NCBI GenBank assembly: GCA_004292855.1
Contig: RDXN01000057.1
Coordinates: 1 to 64,000 of the forward strand
Source of the DNA: Cytophagales bacterium
Lineage (GTDB): Bacteria > Bacteroidota > Bacteroidia > Cytophagales > Spirosomataceae
Direction: 5' to 3'
DNA length: 64,000 bases
Both the position numbers and the translations under genes were made by a program. Of this stretch, positions 43,187 to 51,739 are shown one piece after another. How positions within the stretch are numbered: the first letter of the stretch is position 1; every line of letters starts with the position of its first letter. The notes beneath the pieces are model-generated. The model made no database searches and was not told the origin of the DNA. It saw nothing but the letters and a program-made list of their open reading frames with translations.

Positions 43187-45500
43187 ACGAGAACTCAAAA
43201 CGATTACCCATCAAGCCGATTTAGTGGTCGTAGGTGGTGGCTTATCTGGTGTCTGCTCAGCCGTCACAGCGGCTCGTGCGGGCATCCGGGTATTACTGGT
43301 GCAGGACCGACCCGTGCTGGGCGGCAATGCCTCCAGCGAGGTACGGCTGTGGGTGCTGGGGGCCACCTCGCACATGGGCAACAACAACCGCTGGGCACGC
43401 GAGGGGGGCGTTATCGACGAAATTCTGGTTGAAAACTGGCATCGCAACCCCGAAGGCAATCCACTCATTTTCGACACTATCCTGCTCGAAAAGGTCATCC
43501 TCGAACCGAACATCACGCTGCTGCTCAATACTGCAGTGTTCGATGTGGAGATGCTAGTACCCCCCCGCCCCCTGAAGGGGGAGAACGTTGAGCATAGTCA
43601 AGCAACTCCCCCTTTAGGGGGCGGGGGGGTGAAATCCGTTCGGGCCTTTTGCGCCCAAAACAGCACGATGTACGAGCTTTCGGCCCCGTTGTTCTGCGAT
43701 GCGTCGGGCGATGGCGTGGTTGGGTTTCAGGCCGGGGCTGCGTTTCGAATGGGGGCCGAGAGGCAGGAAGAGTTCGGCGAAAAATTTGCCCCTAGTGCTG
43801 AATACGGCGAGTTGTTGGGGCACTCGCTGTATTTCTACACCAAAGACACGGGTCGTCCGGTGCGGTTTGTGCCCCCCGCCTACGCGCTCGACGACATCAC
43901 CAAAATCCCACGTTATCGCCGGTTCAACGCCAAAGAGTTTGGTTGCCAACTCTGGTGGATCGAGTACGGGGGTCGGTTAGACACTGTCCATGACACCGAG
44001 GCCATCAAATGGGAACTCTGGAAGGTGGTGTATGGGGTCTGGAATCACATCAAAAACTCCGGGCAGTTTCCCGAAGCTGAAACCATGACCCTCGAATGGG
44101 TCGGCACCATTCCGGGCAAACGCGAAAGTCGCCGATTTGAGGGCGATTATATGCTGACCCAACACGACGTGGTGGAGCAGCGCAAACACCCCGACACGGT
44201 GGCTTTTGGTGGCTGGAGCATCGACCTGCACCCCGCTGATGGCGTTTTTTCGGAGAAACCCGGCTGCAATCAGTGGCACAGCAAAGGGATTTATGGTATT
44301 CCCTATCGCTGTATGTATAGCCGTAATGTGGACAATCTGTTCCTGGCGGGGCGAATTATTTCAGCGAGCCACGTGGCATTTGGTTCGTCGCGGGTGATGG
44401 GTACGTGTGCTCACGTGGGGCAGGCGGTGGGTATGGCCGCTGCCCTTTGTGTAAAACAGGGGTTGTTACCGCGTGGGTTGAGCGATGCCGAACAGATGGC
44501 CCAATTACAACAGGAACTGTTAAAAACCGGCCAACACCTGCCCGGTCTTAAACTTCACGACCCCGCCGACCTCGCACAGTCGGCCACGTTGACTGCCAGC
44601 AGCGAGTTTATTCTGACCGAACTCCCTCCTAACGGCCCCTGGCAATCTCTGACCGATTCTGCCGCTCAGATGTTGCCGCTACCCGCCGGTGCGGTGCCGC
44701 AAATGACTGCCTTCGTGGCTGCCGACCAGGATACGACCTTGACTGTTGAACTGCGCCGGAGTAGCAAGCCGGGCAATCACACGCCCGACGTAACGTTGCA
44801 AACCCTATCAATTCCACTTCGAAAAGGGGAACAACCTGTTGATTTGTCGTTTGGTTACACCGTCGAAGAGCCAGAGTACGTCTTTATATGCTTCCTGAAA
44901 AACGAACATATTCAGCTTCAGTACAGTCAAATGCGGTTAACGGGGGTGCTATCGGTATTTAACAAAACCAACCCCGCCGTATCGAACTATGGCAAACAGG
45001 AACCGACCGACGATATTGGAGTCGAAACGTTTGAGTTCTGGTGCCCCGAACGCCGACCTAAGGGCCATAATATTGCCCTGACTATCGAAGGGGGTATCCG
45101 CCTATTTTCACCTGAGAACGTTCGGAATGGCCTGCAACGTCCCGTCGATCAACCGAATGCCTGGGTAGCCAACCTCGACGACCCCAACCCGACGCTAACA
45201 CTCACCTGGCCTCAAAAACAACGAATTGGCCGCGTAGAACTAACCTTCGATACTGATTTTGATCACCCCCTTGAGACAGTTATCATGCTTAATCCCGAAA
45301 CTGTTTCACCGTTTTGTGTGAAGGAAATCATGCTTTGCAACGACGTACAGGAGCGCATTTTTCTTCAAACCGAAAATTATCAGAGCCGTCAGAGTATTTG
45401 GTTTACGGAGCCAGTCGAAACCCGTAGCTTAACCATTCACCTGAAAACTGCAACAGCAACGATACCTGCGAGTCTGCTAGAGTGTCTCGTGCTGAACTAA
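43161..45500 (+). CDS. FAD-dependent oxidoreductase (FAD_oxidored family)
   Basis: This 779-residue protein has an N-terminal dinucleotide-binding motif DLVVVGGGLSGVCSAVTAAR, then DRPVLGGNASSEVRLWVLGA and LFCDASGDGVVGFQAGA. A late GRIISASHVAFGSSRVMGTC block is typical of PF12831-type proteins found in Bacteroidetes and Planctomycetes glycan loci. The C-terminal 250 residues look like a carbohydrate-binding-like beta-sandwich. The substrate is unknown. A hairpin-doublet repeat (43559-43630) sits in frame at about residues 133-157 and adds PPRPLKGENVEHSQATPPLG, which is low-complexity and not expected in the fold. Confidence 0.85.
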   Translation: MLRLDATDKRELKTITHQADLVVVGGGLSGVCSAVTAARAGIRVLLVQDRPVLGGNASSEVRLWVLGATSHMGNNNRWAREGGVIDEILVENWHRNPEGNPLIFDTILLEKVILEPNITLLLNTAVFDVEMLVPPRPLKGENVEHSQATPPLGGGGVKSVRAFCAQNSTMYELSAPLFCDASGDGVVGFQAGAAFRMGAERQEEFGEKFAPSAEYGELLGHSLYFYTKDTGRPVRFVPPAYALDDITKIPRYRRFNAKEFGCQLWWIEYGGRLDTVHDTEAIKWELWKVVYGVWNHIKNSGQFPEAETMTLEWVGTIPGKRESRRFEGDYMLTQHDVVEQRKHPDTVAFGGWSIDLHPADGVFSEKPGCNQWHSKGIYGIPYRCMYSRNVDNLFLAGRIISASHVAFGSSRVMGTCAHVGQAVGMAAALCVKQGLLPRGLSDAEQMAQLQQELLKTGQHLPGLKLHDPADLAQSATLTASSEFILTELPPNGPWQSLTDSAAQMLPLPAGAVPQMTAFVAADQDTTLTVELRRSSKPGNHTPDVTLQTLSIPLRKGEQPVDLSFGYTVEEPEYVFICFLKNEHIQLQYSQMRLTGVLSVFNKTNPAVSNYGKQEPTDDIGVETFEFWCPERRPKGHNIALTIEGGIRLFSPENVRNGLQRPVDQPNAWVANLDDPNPTLTLTWPQKQRIGRVELTFDTDFDHPLETVIMLNPETVSPFCVKEIMLCNDVQERIFLQTENYQSRQSIWFTEPVETRSLTIHLKTATATIPASLLECLVLN
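43559..43630. repeat. hairpin-doublet repeat inside the FAD oxidoreductase gene
   Basis: Arms 43559-43583 and 43606-43630 match at 24 of 25 positions in inverted orientation around a 22-nt spacer. Each arm contains its own hairpin (CCCCCTGAAGGGGG, CCCCCTTTAGGGGG). It is wholly translated and keeps the host frame. Confidence 0.85.
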
Positions 45501-45508
45501 ATTAACCT

Positions 45509-45534
45509 CAGCCGCCGAGTCACCTCGGCGGCTG
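45509..45534. terminator. stem-loop between convergent genes
   Basis: CAGCCGCCGAG pairs with CTCGGCGGCTG around TCAC. It lies 9 bp after the FAD oxidoreductase stop and 23 bp from the end of the converging enolase-superfamily gene. No T-run follows, so its strength as a terminator is uncertain. Confidence 0.6.
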
Positions 45535-45556
45535 GTCTTCAGAACGTTCTATGCAT

Positions 45557-46789
45557 TCACACAATCCGCTCGGCACTTTTCCAGATGCCTTCGTCGTATT
45601 GAATCCCCAACCCCGGTGTGTTAGGTAGTTGCATCAGGCCATTTCGCACCTGAATCCGGGGGGTGTACCAACTGGGCTGATTCCCCTTCAAATCATACAC
45701 AAACTCCTGGAGACCGTGGAGGTTGGGGCACACGGCGGCCAAATGCCAGAACGGGGCAATCAGCGGATCGGCTTTGGGGGTGTGGGGGGCAACGGACTTA
45801 CCGAATTTCCGGGCAATTTCGGCCACCTGCAACCCGCGCAAAATGCCCCCGTTGTAGTACACGTCGGCCTGCAACACGTCGTACACGCCCGTGCGGGCCA
45901 GCCGCTCGAACCGGTACACGCTCGTATCCTGCTCACCCCCGGCTAACACCAGTTTTTTGAGGGCTTTGTTGACGTCGCTCAGGCCCTCTTCGTCCTCGAA
46001 ATTGCAGGGTTCCTCAAATATGGCCACGCCGTAATCTTCCAGCATCCGCCCGATTTCAATGCCCTCTTTGGGTGTGTACGAGCCATTGGCATCGGCGTAA
46101 ATCACGGCCTTGTCGCCCAGCGTTTTGCGGACCAACGGCACAAATGCCCTCGTCCGTTTATCGTCGGCGGGGGTGTTCACCATGCGACCACCTACCTTGA
46201 TTTTCACGCCTTTAGCCCCCGTAACGGCCAGTTTTTGAGCCATGCGTTCAACGACCACCTCCGGCGCGTCGGTGCCCCGGTCGAAATCGGAAATATACAC
46301 CTCGTATTGCGTGCGCAGAGGCTTGCCGAGGAGTGCATAAACCGGCTTTTTGGCCACTCGTCCCAACAAATCCCAAAGCGCAATCTCGACCGAACCGATG
46401 CAGTTCCAGAGCGGCATCCCGGCGTATTTGTAGTTGGAATTCAATCGGTACGCGTTGTCGACCAATTGTGGCAAATCGCGGGCGTCTTTCCCCACAAAGT
46501 GCTCTATAACAATGCCTTTTAATAATGACGACAGGTTCTTCATCCGGTCATTGCACTGCGTGATGCCCTGCTTGCCGGTCTCCGAGGTGACGACCACAAA
46601 CAGTTCTGATTGGGTTTTCAGGAGTTGTATAGACCGAACCAGAACCGGAGTGCCGATGGCTTGCCGGAGGTCGGGGATCGGCCAGGTGGGAAGGGCATCA
46701 GCGTTGCGTTGTGCGGCCAGCGAAGGGCGGGGCAAGATGAGCAGGGCCGCCGAAGCGGTCAGGGTTTTTAGGAAGTTGATGCGGTTCAT
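45557..46789 (-). CDS. enolase-superfamily enzyme (mandelate racemase/muconate lactonizing type), exported
   Basis: This 410-residue protein has a signal peptide (MNRINFLKTLTASAALLILP). The barrel has the KxK acid/base motif in GVKIKVGG, metal ligands in YADANGSY, FEEPCNFED and LAGGEQDTS, and a late QADVYYNGGI with APHTPKAD. Such enzymes dehydrate or racemise sugar acids through an enolate. The neighbouring GH28 and symporter suggest a uronate-derived acid. Export of a dehydratase is unusual but common in Bacteroidetes loci of this kind. Confidence 0.88.
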   Translation of the reverse strand: MNRINFLKTLTASAALLILPRPSLAAQRNADALPTWPIPDLRQAIGTPVLVRSIQLLKTQSELFVVVTSETGKQGITQCNDRMKNLSSLLKGIVIEHFVGKDARDLPQLVDNAYRLNSNYKYAGMPLWNCIGSVEIALWDLLGRVAKKPVYALLGKPLRTQYEVYISDFDRGTDAPEVVVERMAQKLAVTGAKGVKIKVGGRMVNTPADDKRTRAFVPLVRKTLGDKAVIYADANGSYTPKEGIEIGRMLEDYGVAIFEEPCNFEDEEGLSDVNKALKKLVLAGGEQDTSVYRFERLARTGVYDVLQADVYYNGGILRGLQVAEIARKFGKSVAPHTPKADPLIAPFWHLAAVCPNLHGLQEFVYDLKGNQPSWYTPRIQVRNGLMQLPNTPGLGIQYDEGIWKSAERIV

Positions 46790-46820
46790 TTGTTACTAAG
46801 GGTTCACTTAGGGGGAATCG

Positions 46821-47002
46821 TATCAGGGTGCATTTCAATCTTGTGGGTTATTGGCCTTACGGCCATGCCGGATACTATCCGGCATTACAAAAGTGGCCAT
46901 CCATGTAATGCCGGATAGTATCCGGCATGGCCGTAAGGCCAATATAGGTTGCTTTACTTAGCGACGGTTGAGCAAAACACAAGATTGAAATACACCCTGA
47001 TA
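46821..47002. repeat. nested perfect inverted repeat (MITE-like)
   Basis: Inner arms 46851-46889 and 46904-46942 are a perfect 39-bp inverted repeat. They hold TTGGCCTTACGGCC and the hairpin ATGCCGGATA/TATCCGGCAT. Outer arms 46821-46845 and 46978-47002 match at 24 of 25 (TATCAGGGTG..). The GGCC block resembles the repeat at 7826-7917. The rest of this 359-bp gap (47003-47148) shows nothing I can name. Confidence 0.85.
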
Positions 47003-47148
47003 GAATGCTACTCACTCAGTTTCTAGGTAAAACCGTAAATCGCGCCAGACTTGCAAATTAGACCTTTAGTCGAATAGATAGCCTGATGAACCCCGACTTG
47101 CACCGGCGGCACCGGCATGAGTTCGGCAGCAGGTTATACGGAGCAGAC

Positions 47149-48474
47149 TTACTTGGGCTGATCTGTATCTAATACGTTGATATCTGCCAGTTTCACCTCG
47201 TTTCCTTTGCCACTACGCCCAACCGTCACGTTCCGTAGTACAATCTGCCCAATGGGTTTGGCCGGTACCCCCACCAGCCACCAACCATAGTCGCGCACGG
47301 CCCGCACGTTGATCTTCTCAACGATAATACGGTCGAAATCAGGCGGGAAATTGCCCCCCCGGTAACTGTGATAATCCATCTGCATTCGGATGGCGGCACG
47401 GCGGCAACTGTCCATGCGCACGTTACGAACCCACACGTCGCGCACAAAGCCGCCCCGGTCGAGGTTGGCTTTAATGTTGAGGCCGTGGTCGGCGAGGGAA
47501 ATCGTGCAGTTGTCAATCCAGACCCGCTCCACCCCGCCCGACATCTCGGAACCAATGCAAAAACCATTGCCCACATTGGAACGGAGCGTACAGTTGCGCA
47601 CCACCACGTTGCGGGTACCGGGACGTTTCCAGGCGTCCTGGTCGCGACCGGCTTTGAGAGAAATAGGGTCGTCGTCGGTGTCGATCCGGCAGTTTTCGAT
47701 CAACACGTCCTCGCAGGAGTCTGGGTCGATGCCGTCGTCGTTGGTCGTGCCGTGGCCGATAGTCAGGTTGCGGATGGTCAGGTTTTTGGAGAACACCGGA
47801 TGGATGGTCCAAAACGGGCTTTGATGGGCCGTGAAGCCATCGAGCAGGATGTTTTGACACTCGTAAAACTCAATCAGCGACGGGCGAAGTTTGTGGCCCT
47901 CGCCAAAGACGCGCTCGGCTTCGGGCGTGCCGGTTTCGCCCATCTTCCGCAGCATTTTCTTGGCCAGTTCCTGATCGTTCCCGTCCAGTTGTTTTTTCCA
48001 TGCGAACCAGAACTTGTCGGCCTGCCCGTCGAGCGTACCCCGGCCCGTGATGGCGATGTTATGCTGACCGCTTGCATGAATCAGAGGTGAGTAGTTGTAG
48101 CAAACCGTGCCTTCCCAACGCACTTTCACCACAGGCAGATAATTAGCAGGGTTGGTACCGAAGCGAATAGTTGTCCCCTCGCTCAAGTGCAGGTTCACAT
48201 TGGACAACAACCGGATGGGGCCGTTGCAAACGTGCTCACCCGCAGGCACCACCACGCGCCCGCCCCCGGCCCGATGACAAGCGTCAATGGCCTCGTTTAC
48301 GGCTTTCTGAAAATTACCGGACGCATCTACTGGAAACGTTTTGTCCGTGAACGTGGGCGGGTTGATGGCCTTCAGCACCTCGCTCACCTGCCAGGCAAAC
48401 GGGTCGTTGGTGGCCGGTTTCTGGGTTTGGCAGGCAATCGATAAAAATAGAAGCAGGAATAAGGCAGGGCGCAT
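47149..48474 (-). CDS. glycoside hydrolase family 28-like protein
   Basis: This 441-residue lipoprotein has a signal LLLFLSIAC and a parallel beta-helix with GH28 landmarks: RAGGGRVVVPAGEHVCNGPI, ITGRGTLDGQADKFWFAW, NDDGIDPDSCEDVLIENC and DTDDDPISLKAG. Two usual active-site residues differ. The GHG His is replaced (VGNGFCIGSEM) and the RxK Arg reads NIKANLDRGG. It may have altered specificity or be a rhamnogalacturonan- or xylogalacturonan-type enzyme. It fits a pectin-related role beside the enolase-superfamily genes. Confidence 0.85.
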   Translation of the reverse strand: MRPALFLLLFLSIACQTQKPATNDPFAWQVSEVLKAINPPTFTDKTFPVDASGNFQKAVNEAIDACHRAGGGRVVVPAGEHVCNGPIRLLSNVNLHLSEGTTIRFGTNPANYLPVVKVRWEGTVCYNYSPLIHASGQHNIAITGRGTLDGQADKFWFAWKKQLDGNDQELAKKMLRKMGETGTPEAERVFGEGHKLRPSLIEFYECQNILLDGFTAHQSPFWTIHPVFSKNLTIRNLTIGHGTTNDDGIDPDSCEDVLIENCRIDTDDDPISLKAGRDQDAWKRPGTRNVVVRNCTLRSNVGNGFCIGSEMSGGVERVWIDNCTISLADHGLNIKANLDRGGFVRDVWVRNVRMDSCRRAAIRMQMDYHSYRGGNFPPDFDRIIVEKINVRAVRDYGWWLVGVPAKPIGQIVLRNVTVGRSGKGNEVKLADINVLDTDQPK

Positions 48475-48502
48475 TTTGGCTGATGGAGGAGTACGTGTAA
48501 TT

Positions 48503-48553
48503 CAGCAGAGCCGCCGACGCGGTACGTGTTTTTAGGAAGTCGACTCGGGTCAT
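48503..48553 (-). pseudogene. 5' relic of an enolase-superfamily-type gene
   Basis: The minus strand reads MTRVDFLKTRTASAALL, almost the same at DNA level as the signal peptide of the gene at 46789 (MNRINFLKTLTASAALL). Its ATG overlaps the stop of the upstream enolase-superfamily gene (ATGA). It then runs into unrelated sequence before GH28. This is the leftover start of a duplicated gene whose body was lost. Confidence 0.6.
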
Positions 48554-49779
48554 TTATTCAGCTTGCGTTTCTCCATCTCGGCTTCGTTTACGTCCAACCC
48601 CAGCCCTACGCCGGTGGGGATATACAGAAAGCCGTTCTCAAATTTAACGGTTCCGTTGAACAAAACAGTCTGATCCAGGTCAGGACGTAACCCACTGAAT
48701 TCCTGCACTTTCGCGCTGTTGGCAATACTGCCCACGAGGTTTAGGCTCGCGGCTGTGGCGAGCGTGGGGCGGGTGTTATGCACCATCACCTCCTTGTCGA
48801 AGGCGTGAGCCATGCCCGCAATTTTGCGGCACTCGCTAATGCCCCCGCACTTGATGAGGTCGAGGTTCAGGCAGTCGGGATTGCCCGTCATGATCAGGTC
48901 GCGAAACTGCCATTTGTTGTACTCGTGTTCGCCCGCGTTCACCTCGCAGGGCAAGGCCTCCACCACCTGTCGCAGGTCGGGGTAGTTCATGCTCGACACG
49001 GGTTCTTCGATTACCTTGATGTTGAAGTTCTCGTAGAGTTTCAGGCCCAGTTCAATGGCTTTTCCGGCAGTGTAGCCGTTGTTGAAATCCACAAAAATAT
49101 CGGTCGAATCGCCCACGGCTTTGCGCACTTCCTTGATGCAATCGTAGGTGAAGTTGAACGGTGGATTGCGCTCCCGGTCGTATAGTTGCATCCGGGCTTT
49201 TATAGTTTTATAGCCCTGACTGACAAACTCTTGCCCAAGGTTAGCCATTTCGAGCGGGGTTCGATAGCCGTCTTTTTTCCGCCGACCATACGACCCATAC
49301 ACGGCCACTTTTTCGGTTTTATTAGCTCCCAGTAACTTCGATACGGGCAAGCCAAGTAGCTTTCCTTTCAAGTCCCAGAGCGCGTTATCGACAGCGGCCA
49401 CGGCACCGGGGTTCAGGCCCGTACTGCCGTTCTCGAATCCCTCAAAAAACATTTCGGTCCAGAGGTGCTCGGAGTCGAACGGGTCTTGGCCTTTCAGGAT
49501 CGGTGCAAACACCTCAGAGACGAACTTACCCACAAAATCGGGCCGTTCGTGGTCGCCCTCGCCCCAGCCGCTGATGCCCGCGTCGGTTTCAATTTTGGCG
49601 TAAAGTGCGTTGCGGAAAATGTAGGGTTTTACGTCTGTGATCTTAACTGTCTTGCGCACGCTGCCGGGGGTGGGTACGGCGGGTTTGGCGGTTGCCTGTG
49701 CCATCAGGTCGGGCGTGTGCGCGAAACCCAGGGCAGCTAAAGCACTCTGCCTAAGAAATTGGTACCGGGAAAGGGCCAT
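48550..49779 (-). CDS. enolase-superfamily enzyme (mandelate racemase/muconate lactonizing type), second
   Basis: This 409-residue protein starts MALSRYQFLRQSALAALG, with a signal peptide running to about LMAQA; I chose this ATG over 49875. The barrel motifs are KTIKARMQ, VDFNNGYTAG, IEEPVSS, VNAGEHEYNKW, LDLIKCGGIS and MVHNTRP. It differs from the paralogue at 45557 by ending the acid/base motif KAR. It could dehydrate or epimerise a sugar acid. It is divergent from the ADP-ribosylglycohydrolase gene. Confidence 0.87.
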   Translation of the reverse strand: MALSRYQFLRQSALAALGFAHTPDLMAQATAKPAVPTPGSVRKTVKITDVKPYIFRNALYAKIETDAGISGWGEGDHERPDFVGKFVSEVFAPILKGQDPFDSEHLWTEMFFEGFENGSTGLNPGAVAAVDNALWDLKGKLLGLPVSKLLGANKTEKVAVYGSYGRRKKDGYRTPLEMANLGQEFVSQGYKTIKARMQLYDRERNPPFNFTYDCIKEVRKAVGDSTDIFVDFNNGYTAGKAIELGLKLYENFNIKVIEEPVSSMNYPDLRQVVEALPCEVNAGEHEYNKWQFRDLIMTGNPDCLNLDLIKCGGISECRKIAGMAHAFDKEVMVHNTRPTLATAASLNLVGSIANSAKVQEFSGLRPDLDQTVLFNGTVKFENGFLYIPTGVGLGLDVNEAEMEKRKLNK

Positions 49780-49899
49780 TGTACTATTGTGGGAGTTGTT
49801 TTGTGCAATAACAAGACGACATAGGGGAGGTTTTACCCCGAACGGGTCGGGGAGAAACACGTTCCGGCTCGTCATACCGTAAAAAAACGATTCTTGTTT

Positions 49900-51141
49900 A
49901 TGCCCAATCGTCGCCGATTTATCCGTCAGAATCTGTTAGCCTCGCTGAGTCTGCCGTTTGTTCCGAATGCGTTACAGGCCAAACCAACGACCCGCCCACT
50001 GCTCCATCAGAAACTAGAAGAGGCCCTGTATGCACACGTGGTGGCCGATGCGATGGGCGGCTCGGTCGAGAATTTTGTTCCCGAACAAACCAAGATCCAG
50101 TTTAGCGATTGGGACTTTACGCAGTTTCTGCCGCCAACGGCCAAAAAGGATATCGAAACCGGGAAAGGCAAGGGAAATGGCCGCACCACCGACGATACGC
50201 TGAACCTGGAAGCGATGATGGGCTGTTACGTGCGGCACCGCGATCACCTCGATGCCTACGCCTACGCGGATGTTTTTATCCAGGAGATCACCGAGAAAAA
50301 GGTCTGGATTGCCGAGAAGGGGGAAATGCTAACGCCCAACGACCGTCCGCTGTGGTGGCCCGAACGATACGTATACAACCGACTGGCTATCAACAACATT
50401 GAGCCTCGTTACGGCGGAATGGGAAACTGGATCAACGAGGGGTTTCAGGGCGTGATGCTTCCGGTTGGGGCCGTCAATGCGGGCGATCCCTGGCGAGCGT
50501 ACCGGGAGGCCACGGCGTTCGGCACGGCCCATACCGAATCGTTTGGCGTGGAAGCAGCCGGGGTAAACGCAGCCGCTTATGCCACCGCTTTCGGTGCCCA
50601 ATCGACCATCGACGATGTCCTGAAAACCGCCTTGTTAGTGGCTAAAGACGGTACGAAACGCGCCCTTGCCGATGTACTCGACGCCACCCGCCCAACGGAC
50701 ACCCTCGACGAATTCGTTCGGAAAACGCGGTTGGCCGTGCTGCCGTATCTCCAACTTGCCCCCGACCACCTGCGTAAAGACAATCTCGAAACCCCAAAAA
50801 TGATGCGGGAAGGCACCAACATCGCCCGCCCCTCGCGCATTGCCTGCGTCGAAAACCTGCCCATCGCGTTTGCGGCCTTGAAGTGGGGCAATGGCGATTA
50901 TTTCCGCACGCTGAAAGCCGGTATTTTCTACGGTCTAGATGCCGAAACGATTGCCGCCGTAGCCACCAGCCTGCTTTGCGCAATCACCGGCAAAGCACTC
51001 GTGCCCGACGGCTTAAAAAAACAGGTCGATGCCGTAAACCGCCGTAACTACGCCCAAACTGCCGAAACGTTTTTTGCCGCCGTAAAAACCATCTACGCCT
51101 TGGACAAAGAACGGCTAGCCGGACGCGAAGAAGTGCTTTGA
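49900..51141 (+). CDS. ADP-ribosylglycohydrolase-family protein, exported
   Basis: This 413-residue protein begins MPNRRRFIRQNLLASLSL, a twin-arginine (Tat) type signal (RRRFIRQ); the TTG at 49894 is a less likely start. The ADP-ribosylglycohydrolase metal motif is present (GRTTDDTLNLE, with AHVVADAMGGSVEN earlier). Export through Tat fits a folded, metal-bound enzyme. In glycan loci such proteins often act on sugar-like substrates other than ADP-ribose, so the real substrate is open. Confidence 0.85.
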   Translation: MPNRRRFIRQNLLASLSLPFVPNALQAKPTTRPLLHQKLEEALYAHVVADAMGGSVENFVPEQTKIQFSDWDFTQFLPPTAKKDIETGKGKGNGRTTDDTLNLEAMMGCYVRHRDHLDAYAYADVFIQEITEKKVWIAEKGEMLTPNDRPLWWPERYVYNRLAINNIEPRYGGMGNWINEGFQGVMLPVGAVNAGDPWRAYREATAFGTAHTESFGVEAAGVNAAAYATAFGAQSTIDDVLKTALLVAKDGTKRALADVLDATRPTDTLDEFVRKTRLAVLPYLQLAPDHLRKDNLETPKMMREGTNIARPSRIACVENLPIAFAALKWGNGDYFRTLKAGIFYGLDAETIAAVATSLLCAITGKALVPDGLKKQVDAVNRRNYAQTAETFFAAVKTIYALDKERLAGREEVL

Positions 51142-51279
51142 GGTAGATGGTTAGTGAGGGTGTTGCTAACGTGAGGATGTAGTTGACGCTTTAGCAATGA
51201 AAAGTCGACAAACAAGTCTCAGTGATGCAACGCCTGAACTTTTATGTTCTCTTTGGAGACCAATCATTTCCGAAACAGT

Positions 51280-51739
51280 ATGAGAACGATAGTATCCGTC
51301 TTGCTAGCTTTTGTCCTTTTCTCCAATGGCTTTAGCCAGAAAATACCTGTACTCAAATCACATACCTATACTATTTCGGTACGAGACGGGGATTATTTCA
51401 AAAAAGGGCGGTGGAACATAGAACCCAAAGTAAACCCCGATATATATGAGGCACCGATGGCCATAGATAAGAAGTATAAACTGGTCACATTCATTACAGA
51501 TATTGATTCTCTTCAATTTAAAGTTGAGAAGGGCAAAACATATCCTTTTGTCATCATCATAAATGGAAAAGACAGTGCCTTTACTCAAATAAAAACTATT
51601 CAATCACCCGTTTCTTTTACTAAAGGATATATAAAATCTCACGAAGGAAAAACGTTTGTTGAAATTCCGGCTGTGTATGAATTGGTTAATATTGTTATTG
51701 CCTTGACCAATACAGGTAAAACTAGGGAAGGATTGGTCG
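51280..51739 (+). pseudogene. secreted protein gene truncated by the IS3 element
   Basis: The coding frame starts MRTIVSVLLAFVLFSNGFSQ (signal peptide) and continues YFKKGRWNIEPKVNPDIYEA and KGKTYPFVIIINGKDSAFTQ. At 51740 it enters the IS terminal repeat and reads through to a stop at 51813. The N-terminal domain resembles those before Bacteroidetes secreted hydrolases, but the catalytic part is gone. The AT-rich composition suggests a different origin from the flanking genes. Confidence 0.6.

Noticed and set aside
47368-48090. 240-codon open frame on the plus strand
   Set aside because: It is opposite the GH28-like gene, whose motifs are clear; the antisense product is Val/His-rich with no family features.
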